Assembly: GCA_011316305.1 (NCBI GenBank)
Contig: SAUG01000030.1
Coordinates: forward strand, 248,001-312,000
Direction of reading: 5' to 3'
Source: Rusavskia elegans
Lineage: Eukaryota > Ascomycota > Lecanoromycetes > Teloschistales > Teloschistaceae
Length of the DNA stretch: 64,000 nt
Below are positions 34,026 through 46,104 of the stretch, one piece after another (the stretch's first letter is position 1; each line of letters starts with the position of its first letter). A program made the translations under genes and the position numbers. Below the pieces are notes generated by a model. It ran no database searches. It was given only the letters and a program-made list of their open reading frames with translations, and was not told the DNA's origin.

Positions 34026-35410
34026 TCATCTCGTGATTTGCTGGACGATCTCGGAGGCGATGAGATTGTGAACAGGATATGTTGGATGCAAGTCGTTGAG
34101 CCAAAGATAAGCGTTGACGGGTACACCACACGAAGGATCCAACGACGTCAATGTTGACGTACCGCTGCATTCAATCAGCTGCACATCGCAATACCGCTTG
34201 GGCACTGAACAAGTATTAGGGGTCGCTTACTGTTGATAAGCCACACAGTAATCCGTAAGATTGGCGTAGCCGCTGGTTTCCCTGAATGCCAAGGGGCCGT
34301 TGTCGAGAAGCCTCGAAAACAGCCAGTTGGTGTCGAAAAGCCAGACTGTTGTTGCAGGGTAGTGGACTGCAAGGTTGTACACCAGCAGGATCAGCCGAAA
34401 GTTGAACTCTCCTATCACGAGTTTAGTCCTCAGCCATCAAACAAGGCGTATGGGTGGACTCTTCACCGATATAGCCCGCCATCGACTCCTGCGTGGCTCT
34501 GTCTCGAGCTAACTGTCCCGGCGAGCGGTCGATGGGTGGCACGTTCAAGAACAAGAAATTACGAGCACCCGCGGCATAAAGCTAAACCAAGGGTCGTTGA
34601 TGAGTCGCAGGTAAATTGAAGGACATGGTAGATGCGTACCTGGTGAACAAGGTTCTCATAAGACTTGATAAGCAGGAAATTGAGGGTCGAATTACGTTGA
34701 CCGTAAGACAGGATCACGTCCTGTGTCGTAAGTGTTCAGTCAGTCTGAGGCGTCACAAAGAGGGGAAGAAGGGTGCCTGCATTAATTCCGAAAAACACCG
34801 TGAATAAGCTGTTCGATCCGCTCCACTCAACGCCAGAATTGGTGGCGTAGGTCGGTAGGAACTCCTCCTGGACCTGCTGTCGGAATGATTGAACGATCAA
34901 GCCGTAGGGTGAGCCGAGTAGGGAGGGATCAATGGTAGCACCGCCGTAGCCAAGATTGAAGGTCCGAATGAAGCTCTGGTTGTAGGTAGTGGTCAAGAAG
35001 TCCACGTAGTTGGGTCCATTTGCCGAAGTAGCACCAGGATAGGCTGGATTCCCCAGTGGGTTCTCGCGGCTGGGCTGAGGGCCACGGATGTTGAAGCTTG
35101 TGCTGGTATACGAGTCTCCGCTACTACCGTTAGTCGGTAGCGAGGAGCCCAGGTAGCTCACTCACAATGTAAAGAGGTACTGAACGTTCTGCCATCCGGA
35201 CCATGCTTTGCCAGACTGTCTTGTCACCAGCGGAGGCACCGAGGAAGCATCACGCCAACGCTGCGGCCTAGTAGTCAAGTTGTGGGGGATTGCGGGTGGA
35301 TTGTAGCAGCCAGGTTGGACTTGCTCGTTGTCGAACATCGGGACAATGAAGGCACAGGCATCATAGGCAAATAGAACTGATATCAAGACGCAAAGGAAGA
35401 GCCGAGACAT
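34026..35410 (-). CDS. Secreted carbohydrate esterase family 16 acetylesterase (SGNH/GDSL fold)
   Basis: Removes acetyl groups from plant cell-wall oligosaccharides outside the cell. Exons are 35166-35410, 34781-35120, 34640-34720, 34467-34581, 34231-34411 and 34026-34164, giving 366 residues. The N-terminus MSRLFLCVLISVLFAYDACA is a signal peptide (a Met 7 codons upstream, at 35431, is also possible). Block I is FGDSYTST with nucleophile Ser85, the Gly block is GYGGATID, the Asn block is GIND (193-196) and the His block LHPTYPVH has His347. The residue three before that His is Asn344, with Asp345 next to it. The intron 34721-34780 must begin with GC, not GT, to give GIND (see findings). Confidence 0.9.
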
Positions 35411-36731
35411 TCTGCAAATAGCGGTTTGCAAGGAAGGAATTTGTGCAAAAGCTTAGGGTGTAGACTGGGAGATTCAAAGCGTGGGATGGAGCCAGCAAAA
35501 TACAACGAGAGTGAATCAGAGTGTTGAAGACACGAGAAGAAAATCGGGGGTTTTGTGGATGGACGCATGTCGGCGCTAGCTGTTTTGAGAAGTCGGGACT
35601 GCCAGTGACTGACGGAGTGAGGTGATGGAAATGACATTGTTCAAAGTAGACAGAAGGCAAGCTTCTACAAGGAACAAGAACTAATACAATGCACAATCAT
35701 GTGCTTCGTATAATCACTGCTCCTATGCCTACTTGATTCAGATAGTTTCATCCATGTACATACCATTCAACACATCTTGATTCGGGTTGGGGAGGCCATA
35801 CTCTTCGGAAACAAAAGGTGCAGATTCACCATGCCTTCCATGAGGACGCTCAGCGAGCTCGAAAATCGACTGCGGTATCTGTAAGCGGACTCTTCAGATG
35901 GAACACTCGCCCCAATATCATGATGGCATCGTTGTCCTTCAGTGTCGACACATCCAAACAATGAAGGCTGTAGGCTCTCATGTCGAGTACCTCTCACGGC
36001 TGAAATGCCCTGTAGAATTTCGATATTTGTCCAGCGAAACGTGCACCGGAACATGTCAGGGTCAGGAAGCAGCAGCAGTCTGTATGAAACGGACTTTAGC
36101 CCTCACACTGCTGGTTAGGAAAGGGACATCGATTCTGGTGGAGCTCCAACCGAAGAAACGACGAGACGAAGTAAAGCTAGACAAAGGTGACCAGAGTGCA
36201 GGCAAGAAAGGTCCCATGCAGTCAGTCTCTCCAAAGTCTCGTCCAGCAGTGTTTCGACGGCAAATACCTGCCACACCAGCCATACTGCGATATTCCTACC
36301 TTGGAAGACCCATCGCAAGGCGGCCAAGTATTGAAGACGCAGTAGTCGGGGCATGCAATGCAAGTAGTCTCCTGGCCTACGCAAAAGTGACGACGAGCTA
36401 TATCGAATACTTCGCAAAAGACGGATTCAATGGCTCATACAAGAAAGCTGGTGTCTTGCGATTGTACTCTAGAGAAGAGACGCAAAAGACTGGAAAATTT
36501 GTCGAATCTACGTTGAAAATCACGTGACTCTAGGCTGTGCATCAAGTACCCGAGGCTTAAAATAGACGTCGCGGGGGGCTGACGAGTCAGTATTGCTAGC
36601 ATCGTGAGAATTGAATGTGATGCTGCCATGAACCTGCGATCTTTAAAACGCGTCCTTAAGAACCTCGTCTACTGTTCTTCATCAAACCCAGAACAGCTCC
36701 TATACATTCTCAAACCTCCACCCTAACCAAT
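35411..36731. other. Intergenic stretch with one doubtful 209-codon ORF
   Basis: An open frame runs on the plus strand from 35898 to 36527 (MEHSPQYHDGIVVLQ...), rich in Lys/Arg/Ser in its middle, without signal peptide, membrane span or recognisable domain. Minus-strand frames across it are also partly open. I cannot call it a gene. The remainder holds the promoters of the CE16 and DUF7053 genes. Confidence 0.3.
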
Positions 36732-38134
36732 ATGTCCAAACGAACTGTCTTCACCACGATTACGCCGCTCCCGGCGGGAATTACCCGCGAAACGGTCATC
36801 GAGACATTGCACAATCACTTTGAGATGATCGAGTACGCTACCACCATCCGCGTCGCCCTCTCACTGGGGTTCTTGCTGGATCTTGAGCATGGAGAGTTTT
36901 CAGTGCAATTGCTGGGCTGCGCTGACCGTTTTCTTGAAGCTTGAATCCATTAGTGATTGAACGGCACCCAATAAAGGCGCCCCGTAAAGCCAGCCCCGAA
37001 GAGTTCCACTCGATATGGTATCACGTTGTCGATAAGTACGCTCGGTCGCCAATGAGCGCTCCGTAAACGCTCCAGTCTACCGCGGCGGAAGATGGCTGAC
37101 AACAATCTACCACCAGAATCAACTATTTCCCAGGCTATAGCGGCCGGACTGAATTCGACGTCTGCTTCCACGACCTGAAGAACGGGCTGCAAACCCATGT
37201 CTACGCACCGCTTGGCCTGGATATCAAAGACAAATGGGTAGGTCAAGCGATGCAGTGCTACTCAAAAGAGCTCTCAACTGACCAAATGGATAGACGTTGG
37301 GAGGGACGCTGCCCCATGAGCCCAAAGAGCCGGTGGAAATTGGACTTGGGGTCCCAAAAGAAGGTCTCTGGCTGAGGGAAGGTAAGAATCCTTCGAGCCT
37401 CGTTACCAGCAACATTTCTCCGTTTACGACTTCCCGACGCAACAATAGCGTTAGACAGGGTTTAAAGCGCCTCTATAATATTCGAGACATCTCACGGGTT
37501 CCTGCTTTTTGCTGCGATGCAGTTATGCTGACTTCGGCAATCAGACGTAGATATGAGATGTAACATCGTGGCGACTGGCTTTGTAAAAAAGACTCTGAAG
37601 AAGGCCCACGGTACCTTGGTAGAGAGACTGGTCGAGAAAGCCCACTTGATGGAAACGGAACTTCATAACAACCGCCTGGAGGAACACAACTCCAACTCCA
37701 TCCTTTCATACTATTCCGATCCAAGGAGCCCAGGATTGGCCAGTCCGTTGCCTTCGCCCGATCCCAGTCAAGATAGACACAACGCGAACGTATTTCCGAA
37801 TTATATGCAGGGCCAACCGAGCTTAGATCATCGAGGATCTCTTGGGAAAACTCCATACCCGTACAGCCCACCGATGGAGGGTATGCAGCAAGCATCTGTC
37901 GATCCGAGATATTCGCAAGCTCCGCCGCAATCTAGATACTCTCAACCGCCCCCGGATCCGAGATATGCGCTTCCACCCGAAGATGCAAGGTATTCTCAGC
38001 CGCCTACTCGAGGCCACGATCCCAGAATGATGCATCAGGCATACAGTCCCGCAGAGCTACCGTCTTCGGCAGCTCCCTCCGAACCCCAAATGGCGGAGCT
38101 TGATTCATCCTCAGCGCAGTCCCGTCGTTACTAG
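36732..38134 (+). CDS. DUF7053 domain protein with Pro/Tyr-rich tail
   Basis: Conserved filamentous-fungal protein with a START/SRPBCC-like DUF7053 domain; biochemical role unknown. Exons are 36732-36832, 36940-37035, 37117-37237, 37294-37381 and 37545-38134, giving 331 residues. The domain reads MSKRTVFTTITPLPAGITRE, HFEMIDLNPLVIERHPIKAP, IWYHVVDKINYFPG, CFHDLKNGLQTHVYAPLGLD, GGTLPHEPKEPVEIGLGVP and MRCNIVATGFVKKTLKKAHG. After it comes a tail with repeated DPRYSQ, QSRYSQPPPDPRY and EDARYSQPP units, likely disordered. All four introns shift or interrupt the frame, so individual ORFs show only fragments; the junctions were placed by the domain's continuity. Confidence 0.87.
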
Positions 38135-39469
38135 ACGTCCTGTTAGTTGGCACATCTTCACAAGTGGTAACAAGCGTTGACGTTTGGTTTAGTGGAATTA
38201 ACACGGTGATTTTCAGGACGTTGTGAGGAATCACTGGAACCCTAGCAGTTTTCCTCTGCCGCCGGGCTAGCCACCAGCAGGCAAAAGATCAGACCTAGGA
38301 GGTATCGAAATACCTGCCCTACAACGTTGAAGCAGAGCTTATGGCCCCGGCATGTCTAGCTTAGTGGAAAGCCAGACGTCCATGCGAACCAGGGCAGTTG
38401 AGCATGGACATGCCGACCATTAATTGATGAGCGCAACGTTGGTGGCGCCGCCGTCCCGAAGCTGAGTTGCAGATATCAGTAATAATTATTATTGTCATGA
38501 GCCCCGTGGCATATATTATCAGCGCGACCAACTACTGGAGTACCAGGATCTGTTCAGACAGTATCACAATCAGGATGCAGCCGTACCACGTATTCAATCC
38601 GACTTGCAGGGGCCAGATGGGGTCTTCGCGCACTCTGTTTCCGAACGAGTCAAAGTTCTAAAAAGAACCCGGATTGAAGACCAGTGTTCAACGTCCAGCT
38701 GCAAACTGGGCTAAGCATGAACACGATATCAGTGTCGCAGGTATACAGAACAATCACGGGCGGATATAATAATCATCCTCTCCAATAGCTCAGCCTTGTC
38801 TTGAAAGGGAGATGGCTCCGAGCTCTCCGACACGACTGGAATAACGAGGAATGGGTGCAACGCACGAACTACGACGTGCCGAGCTCCGCTACCCCAGATC
38901 GTGGGGTTTCTCGGAGAATTAATGCCTTCGATCTGTGGGGTCACTAAGAGTCATTACCAGGGTCCCATCGATGCAAACCTCGTGCTTCCCGCCGCGTGTT
39001 GGGTGTCTAGACCGTGAATGGCAACAGCTCCGGAAGGATCTTCCTCTGATTGGCGCGCCTCTACCCTCGCAGCGAAGTTGCCATGGCTATGACGAACGGG
39101 CTGGCCTAATCTGCGCCTGCGTCTTGGTAGTCGTGCTGCAAGGAACATTCCGGCTTTCATATTGACGAATCACCATGGCCGCACGATGAGGCTTGCTTGA
39201 TTCTCGATCATCTCCACACCAGCACCGACCTCGTCCTGCGAATAACAGCTCGACTTTTCTCGCCTCGTTTTCCCAATCCCCACTACCCTGTTGGCGTGGC
39301 TTGGGGCGTTGGCAATGACAGGAGCTAAAAATCCCCTCGTCAGCTCAGGCCTCCGAGACCTGGAGCCACCCTGAACGCACATGGACTTGCTTCGACAACA
39401 ACCTCTTCATGCATCCAGATTGATGCCTCTACAGCCTACAGCATCGAAATCCGTCCATACAACTGAATC
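38135..39469. other. Intergenic stretch of about 1.3 kb, no supported gene
   Basis: Short ORFs on both strands, none with features or neighbours that support translation. No tandem repeat or transposon feature was seen. Confidence 0.5.
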
Positions 39470-40984
39470 ATGGACAGAGTAGGTGAGGCGCCGAAAGGAG
39501 GCGATGAGAACCTAGGTCCTACCATCATCATCATCAACGTGATCGTCTTCGTCGCCTCAACCCTCATTGTGATTATTCGAACCTTTACGAGATTATGCCT
39601 GACGAAGAACTTCGGATGGGATGATGCAGTCATGGTCCTGACGCAGGTATAGGACATCATCCAGTTGCGCTCAAACAGCATCGTTGACACGCTCCAGGTA
39701 ATCAACGCGTGCGGAATGGGCTTCGTGGGCGCAGAGGTCTCCAACGGGCTGGGACGCAAACGATATTACCTCGCATCTGGAAGCTACAAGAAATTCCTCA
39801 AATATGATTATCTCGACTGGGTCCAGGTTTTCCTCACTTTGCTGATATCCAAGATATCCATCTGTCTCTTCCTACTACGCCTTTCTAGCTTCAGGAGAAT
39901 CCGCCTTGGTTTGCATGGGATGAACGTATTCCTCATCACCTCACACATTCCCTTAACCTTCCTCATCATATTTCAATGTAATCCTATCAGCAAATATTGG
40001 CGCAACCCTCTGGAAGGGCCTGGAAACTGCTTTGACAAAGACACTGTCGCGACCATCATAATTATCCAAGGGGGTAAGTTTTCCCCTCCCCTCATACTCC
40101 TTGCTGGTTCGAACGTACGCTCGGGGGCCAGGGTCAAGCTTCAAGATTCTGAACCCCCTCTGATCATGACATTGGTGAAGGCGCGGCGACTGACTATGTC
40201 GCCTCGTCCGCCGACGTATTGTTCTGCTTTTGTCCATCATACACAAGAAAGCGTTCGGTTATGTGTTATCGGTGAAGCTGATACATTGAAACAGTGTTCT
40301 CGATCGTGTCCGATTTCGTCCTAGCTGGATTCCCTATCGTACTCCTTTGGAACGTTCAGCTGAGCAAACGAACTAAAGTCGGACTGTGCATGCTCATGGG
40401 ACTTGGTGTTATGTGAGTCTACTTCAGCCAGTTAATTACAACACTGTTGATGTCTATCTCGCAGCACGGCCGGCATCTGCATCGGAAGGACAGCATTGTC
40501 TGGCCAGATCAAATCGATGGATGTTTCTTGGGCAGGCGTACCCAACGCTCTCGCCAGAGTCTTCGAGATCAACCTCGGCATCATCGCAGCGTGCATGCCA
40601 ATCATGAAACCGTTCCTCCGGTACGTCAAGGCCCGAGCTACGGGTCAAGATCCACACGACATCCTCTATCGGAATCAGACACTTCGGACACCATCTATGT
40701 CACACTCCCACTCCACCTGGTACTCGCGGTTCAGATTCGGTTCCCGCAAATTCGGATCGACCTCCGATAAATCGGGGCCGTGGAAGAACGGCCCGTACAA
40801 CCCTACCAAAGAGCCACCGTCAAACAATTATCTAGCGACGCAGCAGAGTCTGGCACTTCCTCTCGAGGGCCCGAGGGTGGATACGTATATTGAGGCCGGG
40901 CTGGCCCCGGTCATGCATAAGGAGTCGAATAGGAGCATGCATTCGCAGTTGGATCCGACGTTTTTCGTACAGGATCGGGTTTGA
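39470..40984 (+). CDS. Fungal rhodopsin-fold integral membrane protein
   Basis: Complete member of the fungal rhodopsin-domain family, 396 residues. Exons are 39470-39646, 39698-40073, 40295-40412 and 40465-40984. Seven hydrophobic stretches are seen: GPTIIIINVIVFVASTLIVI with the RTFTRLCLTKNFGWDDAVM loop, VINACGMGFVGAEV, VFLTLLISKISICLFLLRL, VFLITSHIPLTFLIIFQCNP, DTVATIIIIQGVFSIVSDF, VGLCMLMGLGVITAGICI and FEINLGIIAACMPIMKPFL. The C-terminal tail of about 120 residues is polar and probably cytosolic. The third intron is long (221 bp). It belongs to the same family as the truncated gene at the left edge. No ligand or enzymatic function can be read from the sequence. Confidence 0.88.
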
Positions 40985-41517
40985 AATTTTTGTGAGATGT
41001 GTTCGAGGTCCATTGGATATGATTGTATGATACTTCAGATACCCCAAAGTATATATGCCTCGTAATGCAAGCTTTGGATTGCAAGCGGAGTGCATTGGTT
41101 TCTCGGCGAGAAGGAGTTGGGATCGCCGTAGCGAGGCAAAGGGCTGGTATATATTCCTTGAGCTGCTGTTACCTTTTGGGAACGCTGGGTTGAATGTGCT
41201 CTTCGACCAGGATGAGAGTTAACCTCATATCTACAAATTCTTTTTGGATTGCATGGTGTCGGTGGTATCTCAACAGTCCGTTTTCTCACACACAAAAGAC
41301 TACCCGAAATGGCACTTACGGGACATGGAACTCTCGATTTGTTGTACCAAGGACCTCGCTTTCCATCAATCCTTCCAGTACAGTTGCAGCTCCAGAAAAG
41401 GCCAATGTTAACATCCAGCGGAAATCACCCAAATTGAAGAAAATACATATCTCAAGATGTGAAAAATCGTGATGTGCTGCATATATCGACTTCTGTATAT
41501 TCCAACCCATCAACTGC

Positions 41518-43962
41518 CTACGGCCCAATGACATAATTCTCCTCAAGAGCCTTCCAATCGACAACCCCAGCTGCTCGCTCCTCCACCTCCGGCCTTTCCC
41601 ATTCATCGTCTTCTTCCAGCTGCTTATCCATCCACCTCAGCGCCACCTTTTCCACCCTCATCGCATCGTCCAAGAATTTGATAAATCGGTTCTTCCCCCC
41701 TTTAACCAACATCCTTGCTCCACCAAACACCACCGTACCCTCACTCCGCCTCGGTGTCTCTATGTCCAAAACCTCCACTCTACCCAACCCCTCAATCTTC
41801 ATCCTCCTCAGAACGACTTCGAATATCCCCAACCCAGTCGCAAAGCCACCCCGAACACTCCTCAACCAGCGCGTCAGATGCGGTTCGATGGTCCACGTCT
41901 CCCCCAACGGCGTCTCCAAAGTGATACCCAAAATCTTGGTCAAGAGAACCATGGTGGGCCCAGTACTCCAACCGTGAGCATGGCTATTGCGCGCACTGCT
42001 CCAGTAGGCGGGATACTGGATATCGCCATCGATCCTGTATCCCTCCACGCAAGTCGAATTCGTGAATCCCTCCCCATCGAGCATGTATCCCCACATCAGC
42101 TCCATCAGCTCGACGGCAAAGTCGTGGTTACCTGCCGCACAGTGCGCCAGTAATTCGAAGCTCGATGCAAAAGGGGAGATGACGTTGGGGAATTCCGTGG
42201 CAGGGGCCCCGTATTTCGTCCAGCGTTGTCGGAGGTTCGTTGAGATTTGTTGGCGGCGGGTGCTGTTGGAGATGATGCCGGAGATGATGGTCCAGCTGTT
42301 GCCGTCTTGTGGTAAGGCCTCTGCGCCACCTCCGCAGCCTCTTCGACCTATGTTGTCGCCGAACAAACCCTTCTCTTCGCACCACAGGATGTCGATCCCA
42401 CGTTCCATCCGCTCGCTGATGCTCTTCCATCTCGCAAATTGGTCCTTTGCATACGGGTCGTTGAGTATGTCATTGGCAATCCGGATTGTATACTGCAAGA
42501 CATAGTACATGATTGATGTTGCCTCGAGATTGTGCCCTGTCATTCCCGGCCTTAGCCAATCTCTGTTGCTCGTCACATGGAGTAATCCAGTAAGATCGAC
42601 CTTGGCAAGACTGTACTCAAAAGCTTTGATATAGGCGCTCCAGTGGGATAGCAGCCAAGAGATATCGTTGGTGAAGATAACGTAGTTCCACACTCCGAGT
42701 AAAGTATGTAGGTGGTAGGTGTCGCTGAATTCGCCCCCATAACCCATGGGAAGCCCAGCGTATGGAAGTGCACCGTCGGCGTACTGCCTGAGAAAGAGGC
42801 TATCGAGAGCAGTACGCACAGCAATCATGTCATACGTGCTTACTGCAATGCCCGGCACAGCGATGGCCATATCGCCCGGCCAGGCCATGCGGTCACGTTT
42901 GGCGCCATCTGTGGTGATGGCGGTGCCATTGGCGATTGTGAAGTTGCTATACCAGGATCCCTGCGGGGAGAGGTTGCCGTCGATGCGCCGGTTGTAATCG
43001 ATGAGGGCGGATCCTTCGGCTGGGTCAATGGTGGTGAGTTGGAGGGTGTATGCGCCGGAATACCAGATGCGGTTCAGCAAGGGGGAGGATGAAGATAAAT
43101 AGCCAGTGTAGGCGCGGGGGTTGGGATTCGAGGGAAATGCGGTGCAGTTGATGTAGAGGGAAGAGATGGAGATGCGGCGGGCTTTGTTATGAGAGGACCC
43201 ATCATGTAGACCAAGGTGTTTCTGATATGAATCAGAGTGGCTGTCAAGGGCTTCCGATAAAGAAGGAGAAGTGGCTTCAGACCAGATGTCTTTCGATTTG
43301 GGAGGGTGTTTCGGGATGTAGACGGTGAGATATTTGAATGCACCTCGAACGAACTCGGGCCTCACGCAAGTGATACCTTCACGTTCGATGGGGAAATAAA
43401 GTGGAAGATCTCTTTCTTGCCTATCAGTCGTTGCGTCTGGCAAATGCCCGGCGAATTTGGGGGACTCGGAGTAAGCTAAGGCAAGGTGGATTGTGCTTCC
43501 ACTTGTCGAGCTGATGTCAAAGCATGCCCTGCGAATAGCGTTAGAGTTCAGTGAGAGCCTTCATTAACAGACAAGAAGAGTGTTCAAAAGCACAAGCGTT
43601 AGCTACTTGCGGTACTCTGCCGGGGCATAAGATGATAGAACTCACCGGCCTGCTACATTCTCTGAGAACTCGAAGATGACAAGACCACCGAGCCCGATGG
43701 TGGTTGAGGGATTACTCTCAGGCGAGTCCAGCACCGCATCGGGTGCAGATACAGATCCTTCGACATGCCAGATCTTGCTTGGTCGTATGTGTGATTTATT
43801 CACGGGAGCCCTGATATATGTCTCCCATGGACCTGGAAAAACGGCTTGGGGTGGAAGAGATAGATGAGAAATACCAACATTATAGAGCAGACTAGGAGCT
43901 AACTGATGGACTACAGCATGGTATGCAAGAACGGCATAATCGAAGCAGCCAGAAAAGATCAT
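41518..43962 (-). CDS. GH78-type alpha-L-rhamnosidase (six-hairpin glycosidase)
   Basis: Predicted inverting glycosidase releasing terminal L-rhamnose from pectin or plant glycosides. Exons are 43646-43962 and 41518-43528, giving 775 residues; the 117-bp intron restores NVAGRACFDISSTSGSTIHL. An N-terminal beta-sandwich part (PWETYIRAPVNKSHIRP) is followed by the (alpha/alpha)6 barrel, recognised by RIWYSGAYTLQLTTIDP, KRDRMAWPGDMAIAVP (the acidic DRMAWPGD motif of the family's active site), LHTLLGVWNY, GNSWTIISGII and NSHAHGWSTGPT, and a C-terminal beta domain (TWTIEPHLTRWLRSVRGG). The predicted N-terminus MIFSGCFDYAVLAYHAVV is only weakly signal-like, so the true start or secretion route is uncertain. 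Confidence 0.85.
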
Positions 43963-44248
43963 TATGAGCTATTGAAAGGAGATGAACGACACAATGCTCA
44001 GGTAAAGCGTGCGACGTTGACAAGGACCTGACACAATGGTGAAATTGGCCCAGCCCTTTCCCTCCGCCGAGAGCAGATGCCGACTCACCGGTCGAGGTGC
44101 TCATAAGGAGTTTCTTGAGTCAGGGTGAAGTCCATACTGCCCGGAAAGGCGCTTGGTATTATCTCGATGACGTCGTGGAAGTACCGAAGTTTTCCCGGGG
44201 ATGTTTGGCTTGGCATCGTTATAACGAGCATCTACCAGTAGAGTGTCT

Positions 44249-44340
44249 CCAATCCGGGATTTGATTTGGCTGGCAGTCGTGGTATCGAGTAGCCAATCCG
44301 GGATTTGATTTGGCTGGCAGTCGTGATTTCGAGTGCCCAA
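44249..44340. repeat. 44-bp tandem repeat, two full copies plus a stub
   Basis: Copy 1 (44249-44292) and copy 2 (44293-44336) start CCAATCCGGGATTTGATTTG and differ at only a few bases near their 3' ends; CCAATCCG begins a third copy at 44337. A diverged copy of the core GATTTGGCTGGC...GTCG lies at about 47430-47472. The origin is unknown. Confidence 0.8.
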
Positions 44341-44720
44341 TCCGTCAACTCGAAGTGTCCGAACAATTCTGGTCGCCGCGAGAGTGTCCAGTACTGTACT
44401 CCTTACAGGACTCTATGTGACTCTGTCCCAGCTTCCTCATTCAACCTGTTCGAAGCTCCCTTGAGAAATCTTTGGATGCCGGATCGCATGGCCTTCACAG
44501 TTGCGTATTCAGCACGACGATATCGATGTTGCTCGTCTAACATCGTCATTCTGCAGTGTTTGTCACTTAATCTGTAGGACGGCGGCACGCAAGTCCACTT
44601 TCCTATTTCGATCTTGACTTTTGTCTCGCCTGGAGTGGACTTTACGCCTTACCTCCCCTAAATCCGCCATCGTGAGAGACTCATAGTGACTTTGCTTTTA
44701 TTCCTAGTTTTCCCACTTGA

Positions 44721-45916
44721 TTGCTGCGCTTCCCTGAAGAAATGACAAGACTCCTACTTAGACATGACAAGACCTATTATTGGAACCAGAAAGAGCGGTA
44801 TGGCGCAACAAAAGCCCATAGCAACCAATGGTATCCCAACTGTCACCATCCTACCTCGGCATTATTGACACCGAGCTATCCAGGCATTGAGTTCACTTCT
44901 GTCTATCATGATGTCTATCCGGCCATTGACCTTAGCAGATCCACTTTCGAGGGTCGGCGAGTATTCATATCCGGAGCTTCCAAAGGAATTGGTCGAGAGA
45001 CCGCCATTGCATATGCCAAAGCAGGAGCAGCGGCCATCTGTTTAGGTGCAAGATCCGACTTATCTCTGGTCGAGCAAGATGTCCAAGAAGCAGCGGCGGC
45101 AGCAGGGAAGAAGCCTCCCAAGGTCTTGAGTGTGAATCTAGACGTTTCGAGTGGTCGGAGCGTCGAAACTGCGGCCAATGCCGTAGCACAGTGCTGCGAG
45201 AGCATTGACGTTCTTGTGAACAATGCAGGACATCATAGCTGATTCGAGACCATCACCGAGAGCGACCCGGACGATTGGTGGAAGTCTTGGGAAACCGTGC
45301 GTCTACCCACTTCAAGCGATCACGTAGGCACTACTGATTCAAGTGTGTCGCAGAACATTTACGCCACCTATTTGATGACTAAATGGTTCCTTCCTCTGCT
45401 CCTGAAAGGCTCGGGCAAGACCATCGTCAACATCACTTCAATTGCTTCTCAACTTCTCGTCAGGGGCGCAAGTGCTTACTCAACCAGCAAACTGGCCATG
45501 CTTCGGTTTTCCGATTTCACCAACGTTGAGTATGGTGCTCAGAGTATCCTCGCATACTCACTCCATCCGGTACGTCAAAGTTTCAGTCGCCTTTCTACCA
45601 TCTAGTATTTTTACCCGTCAATTAGGGCGCTGTCGCAATGGAGCTGGTTATAGAAGTTATGCACAAGGCCATGGCTTCCGGTATGTCGATAACATCATCA
45701 CCTTTTCACGACCATGGTCCACTGACATGTCTCGCAGCATTTTTGGTCCACACATTGGAACTGGCAGGAAACACCGTAGTGTACCTAACGCAGAAGCGGC
45801 AGGAGTGGCTTGCCGGTCGCTACATCAGCGTGAACTGGGACATGGAGGAGCTATTCAAAAAGAAAGATGAGATTGTGGAAAAGGACCTGCTGAGGGTAAG
45901 GATGGCGATCGAATAA
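44721..45916 (+). pseudogene. Short-chain dehydrogenase/reductase interrupted by an in-frame TGA
   Basis: Homologous throughout to fungal NAD(P)-dependent SDR oxidoreductases. Exons are 44721-45296, 45354-45569, 45626-45680 and 45738-45916. The Rossmann motif ISGASKGIGRETAIAYAKAG, NNAG, the ASAYSTSKLA catalytic Tyr/Lys stretch (YSTSK) and the C-terminal WLAGRYISVNWDMEELFKKKDEIVEKDLL are all intact. An in-frame TGA at 45240-45242 stands eleven bases after NNAG, between GHHS and FETITESDPDDWW. No GT-AG intron can remove it without deleting NNAG, and the next base (T) does not match the UGA-CUA readthrough context. It is either a recent nonsense allele or a sequencing error. The first about 55 codons do not resemble the family, so the original start may lie near 44880. 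Confidence 0.8.
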
Positions 45917-46104
45917 ATGGACATGTTCACATCGCGGTCGTCTGCACCTTTTACCCACAGTGGAGTCGCTTTAAGAGTTTACTTATCGATGGTAGACCTG
46001 GTGGGTACTTGCTGAGCGTGAATTATTGATAAAGGAAATGATGTTAGGGGCAAAATGGAAACAGATTCATTCATTTCAACAGTATCTCAATACTCAAAAC
46101 CTCC

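Noticed and set aside
35898..36527. 209-codon ORF as a confident gene
   Set aside because: No domain, no intron, no conserved-looking segment, and other frames are also open; kept only as a note in the intergenic entry.
41678..42505. Plus-strand ORFs within the GH78 gene
   Set aside because: These are antisense frames kept open by codon bias of the real minus-strand gene.
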